Positions 34,123-45,857 are shown, counted from the stretch's first letter. The stretch: DNA of 64,000 bases from Corallium rubrum (GCA_964035015.1 OZ035998.1:37822559-37886558); one strand, 5' to 3'. Numbers and translations: made by a program. Notes: generated by a model from the sequence alone, not told the origin.

Positions 34123-36347
34123 ATGGCTTTGTTTCAAGATTATCAACATCGGCCACGGCAATTAACAGAGAACGAACTCACAAAACTGGAGAGTGATTCG
34201 TCTCTGATATCAGATTTTAAGAAAAACAAGTTGGAGAAAGAGGCTCAACGTAACTGGGACTTGTTTTATAAGCGAAATTCTACTAATTTCTTTAAAGATA
34301 GACATTGGACGTTGAGGGAGTTTCAGGAACTCTGCTCTGATCAAGGTAACCAATGTGCAACATATACTCGCTCAGCAAATTATTGGATTATTATCCGGCT
34401 CTATGACATTGCCTGCTCCCTCCCAAAATGCTGAAAGTGGTCATGAGAGAACGTCACTAATCTCACTTTCATGTTGAAATGGGGTCAAGAATTAGCCTGC
34501 AAACCCAGATGTATTTCCCCACCCTCGTAAGGAAGGCAGTGGGGTGGGGAAATATGTCTGGTTTGCATGCATGCAGGCTAGGTCAAGATCTGACAGCTAA
34601 CAAATTCATTGGCTCAGAGTGATAAAAAACAGTGTCTTTGACCAGAGGTTCTCACCGCTTTCAGCATTTTGGGGGGTGGGGGTGAGGGGGTCAAGGGTGG
34701 GGGATGCGGTGTTCATTGTGTTGCAAACAGACCTCATTTTGGCAGTAGTGGTTCAGTAACAAACAAATACGGTATAGCTAGGGTGAGGTGGTTTTTATAA
34801 AAAACTGAAAACCACCCAAAAAACCCCCAAAAAACCGAGTGAACTGATATTTTTAAAACGTGTTCAAAACCATTGTTAAAAAAAACATGCATGATGCTAC
34901 TCACGCAAGATTTCAGTTTCAAAAACAATTGTATTGATTATAACATCCTAACTACGAATTACAAAGAAACATGCAGTATATAAGATAAATTTTACATTCA
35001 GGAGAATCGTCCGGTTTTTCGGCTTTATTGAAGAAATGCCAAACAGCACTTTGGCTCATTTTGGCAGAGAAATGTTACCAGTAACCAACAGTTTCAGACA
35101 GCGTAACAAAGTATGCCAAGTTTCAACGAATGGTTACTTAAAAAGGCAAAAGCTCACTGAAAGAGCACGAGTCAGAAAATATATGCGATATAACATTGAA
35201 AGTGAAAATTGGTTAATTATTCATGTTACCCTCCAACTGTTTATGAGTCACACCAATTTTACTTTAGACCTGTCTTCGCTGATGTCCACCTTTATTTGAG
35301 CCAATCAATCTGAATTGAAGCCTTTCCGTAATTTCCATTCTTATACCGGGGATATCATACCTGGCAATAAACATACGGTATTTTGAAGATGCAAATCTCT
35401 TCAGTCGTTTTCCCATCAATTCCATGTGTAAACGCAACAAAAACCCATGTAAGTATGGTTCGATTTTATTGAAATACCGATTTTTCTTTCAATTTTTCGA
35501 TTTTTTCAGTTTTTCGGTTTTCCTCCAAAAGCAACATCGGTTAAATCCAGGGTTCGAGATTTGCAGTATCCTGGTATCCTGATGATACCAGTTTTTAATT
35601 TTGGATACCAGATGTCAAAACCTTGGTATCCTGCTTGGATACCAAGAAATTCTTGCTTAAATACCAATATCTACCACTGACAATAACTATAAACTAAATC
35701 AGAAAGAACCACAAATTTACACGTATTCCGTTTTCATATATCGGCAATATGATATAACATAAATTTTCAATCACACGGAGTCTGGACATGAGAGTTGACA
35801 TCCGGGATCGTATCAATCTCGTTCCCAGACCCTTCTCACGTGGGCTGTGCCCGGCACGGCCCGTGTGAGAAGGGTCTGGGAACGAGATTGGGATCGTATT
35901 CAAATAATTACACCATTCTCATTCCCAGTAATTTCAGAGCCTAGTTGTTTACATGCAGCTTTACATGCAATATTTGCTGTAGTAAACATGATTACATGAA
36001 TATTAAAGAGAGCGATGTTAAAATACTTGGTGGTCTGCAACAGCAAATGTCAACGAAGCGTGTGATGTTGATAACCCCGTGGTGGAACTTGAAGCAGCGG
36101 AGACTGGAGTCAATGACCAAGTCGTGACCAAATTCAACGACAGCCAGTAAGCAACAAAAAGCTCCAAAAAAACAACAACGCAAGTTCAATCCATCGTGGC
36201 AAAAGGCATTCCACGGGTAAAATTGATTAACAATAAAATGTTTTGTGACGTTTGCATGAACAGCAGATACGCTGATAAATTGAGCAGCTTTTTGAGAGGT
36301 TGTGATAACTTCCACATCAAATCGCTGCGCAAACTGTAACTGTAAAC

Positions 36348-36392
<45 letters not shown>

Positions 36393-39300
36393 TGTATATA
36401 TATTGTATATATATTGTTGATATTAATTATGCACAAATGAGTGTTAAGCCCGAGGGGGGGGGGGGGGGGGGAGGCCAGGCAAAGGTGGGTAATTTGCTAA
36501 ATGTCTGTATCCCAACCATGTGGCATTTGCTCTTGAATCTCGACCCCGAGGTGGGGGCATTTATATATTGTAAAGAAAAGTTTCAAACGTTCCTAGGCAG
36601 AGAGGGGCAATTTGCCTACATTTGATCATAATTCTCTGTCCCAGGGTTGCGCTTTTGAACACTTCATTTTAAAAAATTCAAATCCCCCACCTTTTGCCTG
36701 GCCTCTCCCCCCCCCCCCCCCCCTCAGGCTTAACATTGATTCATGCATTAATTGTTCATTATTTTGTTCTTACTCTGTCATCAAATAAAAGAAAAAACTC
36801 TTTAAGACTTGTATTTGTATACTGTAATTGTATTGTGAAGTTCTAAGTTCATGACATGTGAAAATTGGAATTTAAGCATGTTTTCCTACTAAAATATTTG
36901 GATACCAGATTTTCAGTTTGGATACCAAGTTTAGAAATGTTGGTATCCATAATGGATACCGAGAAAAAATTCTAATCTCAAACCCTGGTTAAATCGGTTT
37001 TCAAAAAACATTGGGTTTTTTCAGTTTATTGATTAACTGCTTCACCCTAGGTATAGCAATCTATCATCAGCACGTTTACAAGCATGCCTGCCAGGGTTCC
37101 CGTACAGACCTCGCACTCAGACAATCCTACTTTGGTAATATCAGTTGTGTCAACAAACCCATATACATAGCAGGTGGGGTGGGCAGTGGGGCAATTGCCC
37201 CCCCCCCCCAAATATTTGAAAAAGGAAAATTTGGGCACTTTCTGCCAAGAATTTTGTGCAATATTGGCATGTATTGCTTTGAAATGTTCAAGAAAAATTC
37301 ATACATTAAGCTAAGACTGAAAAATATGACTTAAAAATCAATATTTAACCATAAATTTTTTGGGCAAAAATCTCTGCCCCTCCAAATAGAATTGGGCTGC
37401 TAGTATGCCTATGAACAAACCACAGGCAAAATGAGATCTGTTTTTGGATATCCACAATGAATGCCATTGCCCATTGTAGTGAGACCCTCAGTCCAATGCT
37501 ATCTAGACAATTTTACTCTTCAAAGAGGGAACTTCCAAAGGACAAATGATGTACTTTACCATGCTCTTCCTGACTGAATTGTGATATAAATGTACAACAG
37601 GTCAAAGGAAGAATTCTCAGTTCTACTGTCATTGTAAAAATCTCATGACTTGTCAACAAGATTTGTTTCCAACAAGGCTAGCTTGTAACAAATCTGTAAA
37701 CAAGTTGTAGCAATGGCTTTACAGTCAATTGCACCTACACGCGTAAAAATCTCACAAGTTGTTACAGCATTGTTGCCTGAACAATGCTGTAACAACTTGT
37801 TATCATATGTGAACAACATTGATAAATGAACAACATTGTTCATCATTGTTTCAACAAGTTGTTACAGCTTGATGAAACAACAACCGTTGTTCACGCATGT
37901 TGTAACAACCGAAGAACGTGTTGATACATCAACCATGTTCACCATTGTTGTAACAATGTTGTTCATCATTGTTATTTCATCATGTCATAACAACATGTTC
38001 CATCATGCATGAACAACGTTGTCGAATCAACAAGTTGTTTTTTCGTTGTTCCAACAGGCGTGAACAAGCTGTTCCTTCAACAACTTGTTACAGCATTGTC
38101 ACTGTTCGTGAACAAACACGCGAGGAGACTATGGAGCACGGTCACGTGAAGATCACGCGTAATCTCACGTGAGCATAGTTCATTTGAACTTTGCTCCTTG
38201 ACGGAACAACAGCGGGCATCGTTGAAACGATGTGTTGAAACGGGTTTTCCCACTGGTTTTTCCCTCGTTTTATTTTCCCTTTGCTGCACTGCCATTGGAC
38301 TGAGGAATAGTCTTCTGTATGAACAAATCACTTGGTAAAACTTTGTCAAGATTAGACTGGCATACACTAAGTTTATCCATCTCAAAGAGGTAAGAATATA
38401 AATACATTATATTAAATAACTTCAATGTTATTTTAGCTCGTTGGCATTGCTATAAATGCTATCATTAATTAATACATGTCCCTTCTCTCATTTTGTTTCC
38501 AGCTTAAAACCCAAGAGAAAGCAAAGAATTTTAGGTAAGTTTATTTGTTCGCGCTGTTCAATACTGTCAGTAGAAACAGTAAATTTTTATACGATACACA
38601 ACTGCAAATTTAACTGTCAAAACGAGAAAAGACACTTTATACTTTGGAATATTAATGTTCTTCTGTCAAATATAGTTTATCGTTCCTCGTTATTTTTTTT
38701 AGAAAGTACATGTGAACTGGAGTATATTAGCTTATTTACAAAAAGGTAAGATGTGTTAAAAAGCCTCAAAAATGTTTACTAAAAATATGTTTACGTTTTG
38801 TTTTCTTCCATCCGCGAAATTAGTCGGAATGCTGATCTCTTGGCTTTGTTGAGGCAAAGGTGAAAGAATTTTTGTTTACACTATTTCAAAGCAGAAAGTT
38901 ATTAACCTAAACCTTTGTTTTTCTTCTTAAATTTTTTTATGCATAAACTATAGTTGTGGGAGTTAAATAATATCAATGAAAATGGAAATGGAGAAGAACT
39001 GAAGGCGCCGCCAGAGAACCGGGGAAAACTGGAGGATACGTGAGACTTTGTATTAAAATTATAACTTCAATAAACGTTTTTAAAAATTCATGGATGTGTT
39101 TGCGTGATATCTTCGTCTTCAATAATAGTGATATTAATATTTTTTGTGATTTTATAAGAGAATTAATAAGCGAGACAACCGGGGGGTGCACAAAAAAACG
39201 AGAATTTAACGGATAGATATCATATTGTAACATGTTGTTTTAACAACTTGCTCACAAATGTTAATTTATCATGCTGGAACAATGCTGTTGTACCATGCAT

Positions 39301-42300
39301 GTAACATCATGTTGGAACAACTTGTTCACGTCTGTTGGTTCATCAGGCGTGAACAAGCATGTTGGAACATATGGTGAACAACTTGTTGACAACATGTTCA
39401 CGGCGAGCAGCACAACATTGTTCACGGCTGTCGAGAACAACTTGTTCACGTCTGTCAACAACCGTGAACAAGTTGTGCGTTTTTACGCGTGTACAGTAAG
39501 TGGAAACACCGTGCATCAAAACATGTTCTATTTCAACATCAAACATAAATTAAAGTTTTGCTTGGAAACATATTATTATATATTATGTTTCTCTTCAATA
39601 TGTACATGTTTGTCATAGGCAGTCATGTCTTGCCAATCCCATATGGTGTCAATTTCAAAATGGTTAACTTTTGAACATGTTTTGATGGGCAGTGTTTCCA
39701 CTTACACGCGTAAAAACGCACAACTTGTTCACGGTTGTTGACAGACGTGAACAAGTTGTTCTCGACAGCCGTGAACAATGTTGTGCTGCTCGCCGTGAAC
39801 ATGTTGTCAACAAGTTGTTCACCATATGTTCCAACATGCTTGTTCACGCCTGATGAACCAACAGACGTGAACAAGTTGTTCCAACATGATGTTACATGCA
39901 TGATACAACAGCATTGTTCCAGCATGATAAATTAACATTTGTGAACAAGTTGTTAAAACAACATGTTACAATATGATATCTATCCGTTAAATTCTCGTTT
40001 TTTTGTGCACCCCCCGGTTGTCTCGCTTATTAATTTTCTTATAAAATCACAAAAAATATTAATATCACTATTATTGAAGACGAAGATATCACGCAAACAC
40101 ATCCATGAATTTTTAAAAAACGTTTATTGAAGTTATAATTTGAATACAAAGTCTCACGTATCCTCCAGTTTTCCCCGCTTCTCTGGCGGCGCTTTCAGTT
40201 CTTCTCCATTTCCATTTTCATTGATATTATTTAACTCCCACAACTATAGTTTATACATAAAAAATTTAAGAAGAAAAACAAAGGTTTAGGTTAATAACTT
40301 TCTGCTTTGAAATAGTGTAAACAAAAATTCTTTCACCTTTGCCTCAATAAAGCCAAAAGATCAGCATTCCGACTAATTTCGCGGATGGAAGAAAACAAAA
40401 CGTAAACATATTTTTAGTAAACATTTTTGAGGCTTTTTAACATATCTTACCTTTTTGTAAATAAGCTAATATACTCCAGTTCACATGTACTTTCTAAAAA
40501 AAAAAACGAGGAACGATAAACTATATTTGACAGAAGAACATTAATATTCCAAAGTATAAAGTGTCTTTTCTCGTTTTGACAGTTAAATTTGCAGTTGTGT
40601 ATCGTATAAAAATTTACTGTTTCTACTGACAGTATTGAACAGTGCGAACAAATAAACTTACCTAAAATTCTTTGCTTTCTCTTGGGTTTTAAGCTGGAAA
40701 CAAAATGAGAGAAGGGACATGTATTAATTAATGATAGCATTTATAGCAATGCCAACGAGCTAAAATAACATTGAAATATTTAATAATGTATTTATATTCT
40801 TACCTCTTTGAGATGGATAAACTTAGTGTATGCCAGTCTAATCTTGACAAAGTTTTACCAAGTGATTTGTTCATACAGAAGACTATTCCTCAGTCCAATG
40901 GCAGTGCAGCAAAGGGAAAATAAAACGAGGGAAAAACCAGTGGGAAACCCGTTTCAACACATCGTTTCAACGATGCCCGCTGTTGTTCCGTCAAGGAGCA
41001 AAGTTCAAATGAACTATGCTCACGTGAGATTACGCGTGATCTTCACGTGACCGTGGTCCATAGTCTCCTCGCGTGTTTGTTCACGAACAGTGACAATGCT
41101 GTAACAAGTTGTTGAAGGAACAACTTGTTCACGCCTGTTGGAACAACGAAAAAACAACTTGTTGATTCGACAACGTTGTTCATGCATGATGGAACATGTT
41201 GTTATGACATGATGAAATAACAATGATGAACAACATTGTTACAACAATGGTGAACATGGTTGATGTATCAACACGTTCTTCGGTTGTTGCAACATGCGTG
41301 AACAACGGTTGTTGTTTCATCAAGCTGTAACAACCTGTTGAAACAATGATGAACAATGTTGTTCATTTATCAATGTTGTTCACATATGATAACAAGTTGT
41401 TACAGCATTGTTCAGGGAACAATGCTGTAACAACTTGTGAGATTTTTACGCGTGTAGGTGCAAATGACAGTATTTTATGAAGTTGCTACAAGATTGCTAT
41501 TGTCAGTCTTGTATATACTGACTTGCATCTTCTTACAAACAATGCCACAGCAAGTTGTTCTGACTAACAACCTCTGACAGGGCCTTTGTTGGTTTAATAC
41601 AAAACTTATCACAAAAATGAAAATTGCAAACAACTTGCTAATAGCAGGGACTGCGTTGTCTCTACTTGCAAGTGTACTGATACATTCTGATTAATACAAG
41701 CTAGATGACAATTTGTAATAATGTGTTGTCTTACATTAGTCTGTGCATGCAGACTATAATGTTAGAGCTTGAGCATTTTGATTTGTGACATTTGTATTAA
41801 GGTTGTATTAAAGTCCTGATTGGAACAGTTGCAAAAAATGCAACATCAAGGTGTAGTCGTTATATTCAAGCTGGGATATGAAACCTGTGATTCTGTAGAT
41901 AACATTGAGTCTGCAGTTAGAGTGTGGCAGATGTTGGGGGGGGGGGGGGTGTTATACTCTAGATTTTGCCCTTTTTGGCATACCACCCCTCCCTTCAAGA
42001 TTTGCTAGTTGCATGCTTGATGTAGTGTATAGAATTATTTTCCATGAAAAGGTTTGGATACTACAGTTACCCTAGCCCAGCTACATTTTGGCCTAATTTG
42101 GGACTGAGCTGGATATGAAGTGTAGTTTCTTTGCGAATGGTTGTGAAAGTTGTTCAATGAAGCTGCAGTACAATCACAATTAATTGAATTTGAATGCTTT
42201 TGTGATTTTAATGCACAGAACTTGCTGGGAAGACATTACTTGAGGTTGGTTGTGGAGTGGGCAATACAATATATCCACTGTTAGAAGATGTCCCTTCATT

Positions 42301-44486
42301 ATTCATTCATGCTTGTGACTTTTCAAAAAGAGCTGTTCAGTTTGTCAAGGTGGGTGTTGCAAGGCAGCCAGTGTCCTGATCAGCTAATGCTCATGTTGTT
42401 ATATTTTCATGGGAGAAATAAAGTATACAGTGGAACTTCTAATTAGTGGACACCGACGGGTCGGGAACGTTCCATACGTCCGTTAATTAGAGGTGTCCAC
42501 TGGATGGAGGTTGGGGGAATATAGTAATGTGTCGTTTGGGAACTTCACCAAGTGTCTGTTAATTAGAGGTGTCTGCTGGATGGAGGTTGGGGGAATAATA
42601 GTAATGTGTCGTTTGGGAACTTCACCAAGTGTCCGTTAATTAGAGGTGTCCACTGGATGGAGGTTGGGGGAATAATAGTAATGTGTCGTTTGGGAACTTC
42701 ACCAAGTGTCCATTAATTAGAGGTGTCCGCAGGATAGAGTGTCTGCTAATTAGAAGTTCCACTGTAGTCTGGTTTTGAAATAAGAAATTTAAAAAGAAAA
42801 AGGATGGAAACCAGTAATTTTTTTTTGCCTTGAATGGCTGCTTTCATGAGGCAATTCAGTAAAATATAATTAGACGTATTAAAATAGAAACGTCAGTATA
42901 TTTTGTTACTAAAATTAATCTCCGCAGTTTAGCACCTTTTCACTTCGCTCGTGTTGGTATACATGTATTAAACTGACACCCGGGCTTGGGTAGACCCCAT
43001 GTAAACCCTTTAACTTTACTATTGTGGTAGGTTGATAGCACAAAATAATAGTGACACACTGAAATATTCAAATTAATGTATTACTGTTTTCAGGAAAATC
43101 CTTACCACGACGCCTCAAAGATCAATGCCTTTCAATGTGACATCACTCAGGATGATCTCACAAAGCTCATACCTCAAGATTCTGTTGATATTGTGACAGT
43201 GATTTTTGTGATGTCAAGTATATCTCCTGAGAAAATGCTTGCAGCTCTAACAAACATTGCTTCTGTAAGTACGAACTTGTCCTTTATTGACAGTTTCAGG
43301 CACAGAATGACAAAAATTTTCAGAATGTCAAAAAATGTATGCCAATCGGGGCACTTTAATATACAAAATACTGGCTCCACTGTTTTGTTGTCGTTTCCGT
43401 TGTTTTGTCTAAAAGATAGAAGAAAAGAAGGCTTTGCCGTGTACACCTTTAACATGTACAGGTGTTGACATGAGATGTTTTACGTGCATACTTTGTTTTC
43501 GACGTCGTTGAAAATAGTGATTGAACAGCTCCAAATGCAATTGCGTACAACATGGGTCACTTGCATTCTTTAACTCATCAGACCAACCACCCGTTGACCG
43601 ACGGTCTGTCTCTTCCACAGGCTCTTCTTAAAATTTGCATTTGATTTCGCGCGAGCGCATTTTTGACTTCTCATATTTCCGTGCTCCCTCGTGATATTGT
43701 AATAGACATGATACATTCGGCTTCATTTGCAAAGGTGATGTTTCTTTTTGACAAATTTGATTGGCTTATGTCCAAAGTTGTCCGAAGTTTTGCGAGGGCC
43801 CATCAAATCTCTCAACGCGTTATCCACGCACTTCGTGCGGAAATGTCATGCTATTGCGTTAATTTATAGGCCAGCGACAGGGGACGCGACGTTTAGTCGA
43901 AATACAATGTACATGTGTTACTTTTGTGTCATCATTTTTAAAATTTGTACAGACAAATCCAGGATTTTCAGAAACTCACAGATGATGTTTCCGCTTTAAA
44001 CTTGTGTCGCCTTGTGTTGTTTCAGGTTTTGAAGCCTGGTGGAATAGTTCTTTTTCGAGACTATGGTTTGTACGATCATGCAATGTTACGATTTTCCAAA
44101 GGTCATAAGATATCGGAAAACTTTTATGTTCGACAGGATGGTACCAGAGCCTATTACTTCACAACAGGTAAGAACTATATATGAAGGGAATGATATGCCG
44201 AAACTTAAAGTTCTTTTAAAACGATCAGTACCGCTTGTTTTGTTTGGGTTTTTTTCTATTCCATTCGGACGTTCAAAGCCAATAATACACGAGAGTTATC
44301 TTCGAGTTAAAAATATATGAATATTATTTTGCAGAGTACCTGACGAAGTTGTTCACTGCCGCTGGTTATGACGTGACAAGTTGCCATTATGTAGAGCGGA
44401 GAACTGTAAACAAGAAGGAAGGAGTAGATGTTCCGAGGATTTTTGTGCAAGGGAAATTTTTAAAGAAAACGACCACACTGTCATAG
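34123..44486 (+). CDS. METTL6: METTL6 homolog, tRNA N3-methylcytidine methyltransferase
   Basis: METTL6 makes 3-methylcytidine at position 32 of serine tRNAs with S-adenosylmethionine, together with seryl-tRNA synthetase in studied animals. Exons: 34123-34345, 42219-42349, 43094-43264, 44026-44167, 44335-44486. All junctions are GT/AG with matching phases (1,0,0,1), giving 272 residues, close to the ~280 typical of the family. Family motifs in order: [20 protein letters not shown] and [14 protein letters not shown] (exon 1), SAM-binding motif LEVGCGVGN (residues 82-90), [16 protein letters not shown] (exon 3), [21 protein letters not shown] and [14 protein letters not shown] (exon 4), and [18 protein letters not shown] (exon 5). 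No stop or frameshift interrupts it, so it looks functional. Intron 1 is 7.9 kb and filled with transposons. A poly(A) signal AATAAA lies at 44891. Confidence 0.97.
34428..34675. mobile_element. Inverted-repeat MITE with a central hairpin
   Basis: CCCAAAATGCTGAAAGTGGT and its diverged complement near 34660 are the ends. A tighter hairpin at 34493-34581 (TAGCCTGCAAACCCAGAT / GCATGCAGGCTA with TTTCCCCACCC/GGGTGGGGAAA) lies in the middle. It starts 80 bp after METTL6 exon 1. Confidence 0.7.
35816..35890. mobile_element. Short GC hairpin MITE
   Basis: CAATCTCGTTCCCAGACCCT and its exact complement AGGGTCTGGGAACGAGATTG enclose TCTCACGTGGGC...GCCCGTGTGAGA. The total is about 75 bp, inside the nested hAT. 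Confidence 0.8.
36353..36412. repeat. (TA)n microsatellite
   Basis: TA repeats with CTGTATA interruptions, next to the G-run hairpin. Confidence 0.9.
36440..36735. mobile_element. Inverted-repeat element with G18 and C17 at its arms
   Basis: GTGTTAAGCCCGAGG then G18 and AGGCCAGGCAAAGGTGGG at the left are mirrored by CCCACCTTTTGCCTGGCCT, C17 and CAGGCTTAAC at the right. The arms would place the G-run opposite the C-run in a foldback. Confidence 0.7.
37736..39493. mobile_element. 1.76 kb TIR transposon, copy 1 of an inverted pair
   Basis: Its ends are TACACGCGTAAAAATCTCAC and GTGCGTTTTTACGCGTGTA, so each copy has its own ~14 bp terminal repeat. The outer ~450 bp and the inner ~250 bp are dense in AACAACTTGTT/AACAATGTTGTT inverted motifs, like transposase-binding subterminal repeats. 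The central ~1 kb is unique and carries a spliced-looking reading frame. The whole unit recurs inverted at 39703-41456. A segment at about 48711-48850 resembles the sequence flanking the pair. Confidence 0.85.
38319..38966 (+). CDS. Candidate five-exon mini-gene in inverted element copy 1
   Basis: Five small exons join in one frame: 38319-38389, 38503-38534, 38703-38745, 38824-38859, 38954-38966. Each intron starts GT (GTAAG, GTAAG, GTAAG, GTGAA) and ends AG, and the phases match. The 64-residue product starts [18 protein letters not shown], continues [18 protein letters not shown] and [11 protein letters not shown], and ends CGS. I do not recognise the protein; it has no obvious domain. The other copy keeps every splice site and the frame, and the two differences noticed in exon 4 are both synonymous. 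It may be the element's own gene, a captured host fragment, or chance. Confidence 0.35.
39703..41456. mobile_element. 1.76 kb TIR transposon, copy 2 of an inverted pair
   Basis: It is the reverse complement of 37736-39493 at roughly 98% identity by eye, starting TACACGCGTAAAAACGCACA. Symmetry continues ~35 bp into the spacer (CATCAAAACATGTTC / GAACATGTTTTGATG) and 5 bp outside (GCACC/GGTGC). About 144 bp of non-symmetric DNA separates the arms. Confidence 0.85.
40231..40874 (-). CDS. Candidate five-exon mini-gene in inverted element copy 2
   Basis: This is the mirror copy of the frame at 38319-38966, starting at the ATG at 40874-40872 and ending at the TAA at 40233-40231. All exon boundaries and the reading frame are retained; exon 4 has CTT and TTA in place of CTC and TTG. 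No domain is recognised. Confidence 0.35.
42426..42766. mobile_element. TA-flanked MITE with internal ~77 bp tandem repeats
   Basis: The ends TACAGTGGAACTTCTAATTA and TAATTAGAAGTTCCACTGTA are exact inverted repeats of the Tc1/mariner-pogo type. Between them three to four direct units of 75-77 bp (TTAATTAGAGGTGTCCACTG, GTGTCGTTTGGGAACTTCAC) are tandemly arranged, and each carries a copy of the inner terminal motif. It lies in METTL6 intron 2. Confidence 0.85.
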
Positions 44487-44890
44487 ATATCGAAGTTATC
44501 ACTGTTGAGGACTATGGTGCTCAAGTGAAGGAATACCCCATTACCACACACCTCACTAAATGTGAAGCAAGTTCACAAGGTTAATTGCTTCATATTGCAT
44601 GACCCTACTGAAGATAGAGATTTCAGTGTGGATACTTTCACTGAATCAGACTGTCGTAGCCCAGATCCCACCATAATTTCTGGTAATGTGGCGCGGTCGA
44701 GAAAGGCGCTGTAACAGAACAAGAGATAAAAAAATGCAACTGGGTTGGACTGCAGCGTTTCTACCGAGTACAAGTCTTGGCCGCTTTTGTTTGCGCATTT
44801 TTGCTTATAAACTTGCGCTCCAAATATAATGACCATGCATTAACAATTGAGAATTGCTTTAAAAAGTGTGCTTTGCGTAATAGCTTATTA

Positions 44891-44896
44891 AATAAA
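44891..44896 (+). promoter_or_regulatory. Candidate METTL6 poly(A) signal
   Basis: This is AATAAA about 405 bp after the METTL6 stop codon, followed by a moderately GT-rich stretch (44911-44935). Confidence 0.4.
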
Positions 44897-45295
44897 CCTT
44901 GAAACGCGCAATCTGTTTGTTGACAAATATAGGTTGTGAGTTGAAAAGCTATCGTATCAAAGATTCGCAGGAAAAAAATCTCAAAGTCAAGGAAGGACGA
45001 GTTGTGCATAAACTTGGTTGTCTAAAGGAGAAAAATGTTTACTCCAAGCTAAAGGTCCTAAAGATACCCGCGGGAAAGTTGAAGCATTGAATCTGCCAAT
45101 TCAGATACGCAGAACACTAGCAATGGCAAAATCAAAAGTTATTGGTACCATGCAGGGTTAATGCCACCATAGTCCCTGATACCTCCATGATATCTCAAAA
45201 TTAAATGTTCAGTATCACGAGCAGTTTCAATGTGCGCAGTTTCAAGTGATTTTGTTGAACAAACAGAGATATAACTGAGTTTGCTATGTGTGAAA

Positions 45296-45585
45296 ACATA
45301 GTCAATCGAGATATGGTCTGGAAACTCGGCAAACTTCAAATCGCCTGTAATGAGCTGTGATTTTATGTTGAACATCCTTTGTTTTAGGTTTATTAATATT
45401 TAAATGGCACGGTTGAGTGATTGAACTGAAACGTTGCTATTGGACAATTCGTTCATTATACTAAAATACAATGTGTTCAGTGACCGGGCACCGTGCACAA
45501 AAATGCATATAAAGGCGAACAGAAAGATAGACCAAAGGCTTTAACTGAGTTTCCAGACCATATACCTCGATTGACAATGGTGAAA
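45296..45585. repeat. Inverted-repeat segment between METTL6 and WDR12
   Basis: GTCAATCGAGATATGGTCTG pairs with CAGACCATATACCTCGATTGAC downstream (taken in two parts), with AAACTC/GAGTTT extending the stem. The family is not identified. Confidence 0.5.
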
Positions 45586-45729
45586 ATGCTCATACCCATC
45601 TCATTTACATATCAAACAAATTGATATATCGAAATATACGAAAAAATTGTAAAAGGTCTTCCTTTACCATTTCACAAGTTCTTTTAAATTATATATTACA
45701 ATTGTAATTTATTTCAAAGAATTAATTAT

Positions 45730-45857
45730 TACAGTTGATTTCACATTACTTTACCGCTGTGTGTTGCGAAGTTCGTTCGGAACTACGTTGCCAAGGTTGA
45801 CAATTATCCAACGAACTTCGCAACACACGGCGGGAAAGTAATGTGAAGTCAACTGTA
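45730..45857. mobile_element. Hairpin MITE, TACAGTTGATTTCACATTAC ends
   Basis: TACAGTTGATTTCACATTAC pairs with GTAATGTGAAGTCAACTGTA; CTGTGTGTTGCGAAGTTCGT pairs with ACGAACTTCGCAACACACGG. It is 128 bp long with TA-type termini. Confidence 0.85.

Larger units (their letters stand above)
35548..36987. mobile_element. hAT-like element with 8 bp target duplication (nested)
   Basis: Ends CAGGGTTCGAGATT and AATCTCAAACCCTG are flanked by an exact GTTAAATC duplication (35540-35547 and 36988-36995). GGATACCA/TGGTATCC motifs repeat in both subterminal regions, as in the 28913 element. It has inserted in the outer hAT-like element. Confidence 0.88.
34779..37049. mobile_element. hAT-like element with 8 bp target duplication (outer)
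   Basis: Ends TAGGGTGAGGTGGTTTTT and TAACTGCTTCACCCTA are imperfect inverted repeats, flanked by an exact 8 bp duplication GGTATAGC (34771-34778 and 37050-37057). The 2.27 kb span includes a second hAT-like element (35548-36987), so its own sequence is about 0.83 kb. No transposase is recognised. Confidence 0.85.

Noticed and set aside
38456..38749. Single continuous 97-codon gene in the inverted transposon pair (mirror at 40447-40740)
   Set aside because: The frame crosses strong donor and acceptor sites at 38535 and 38702; the spliced arrangement explains the same sequence better.
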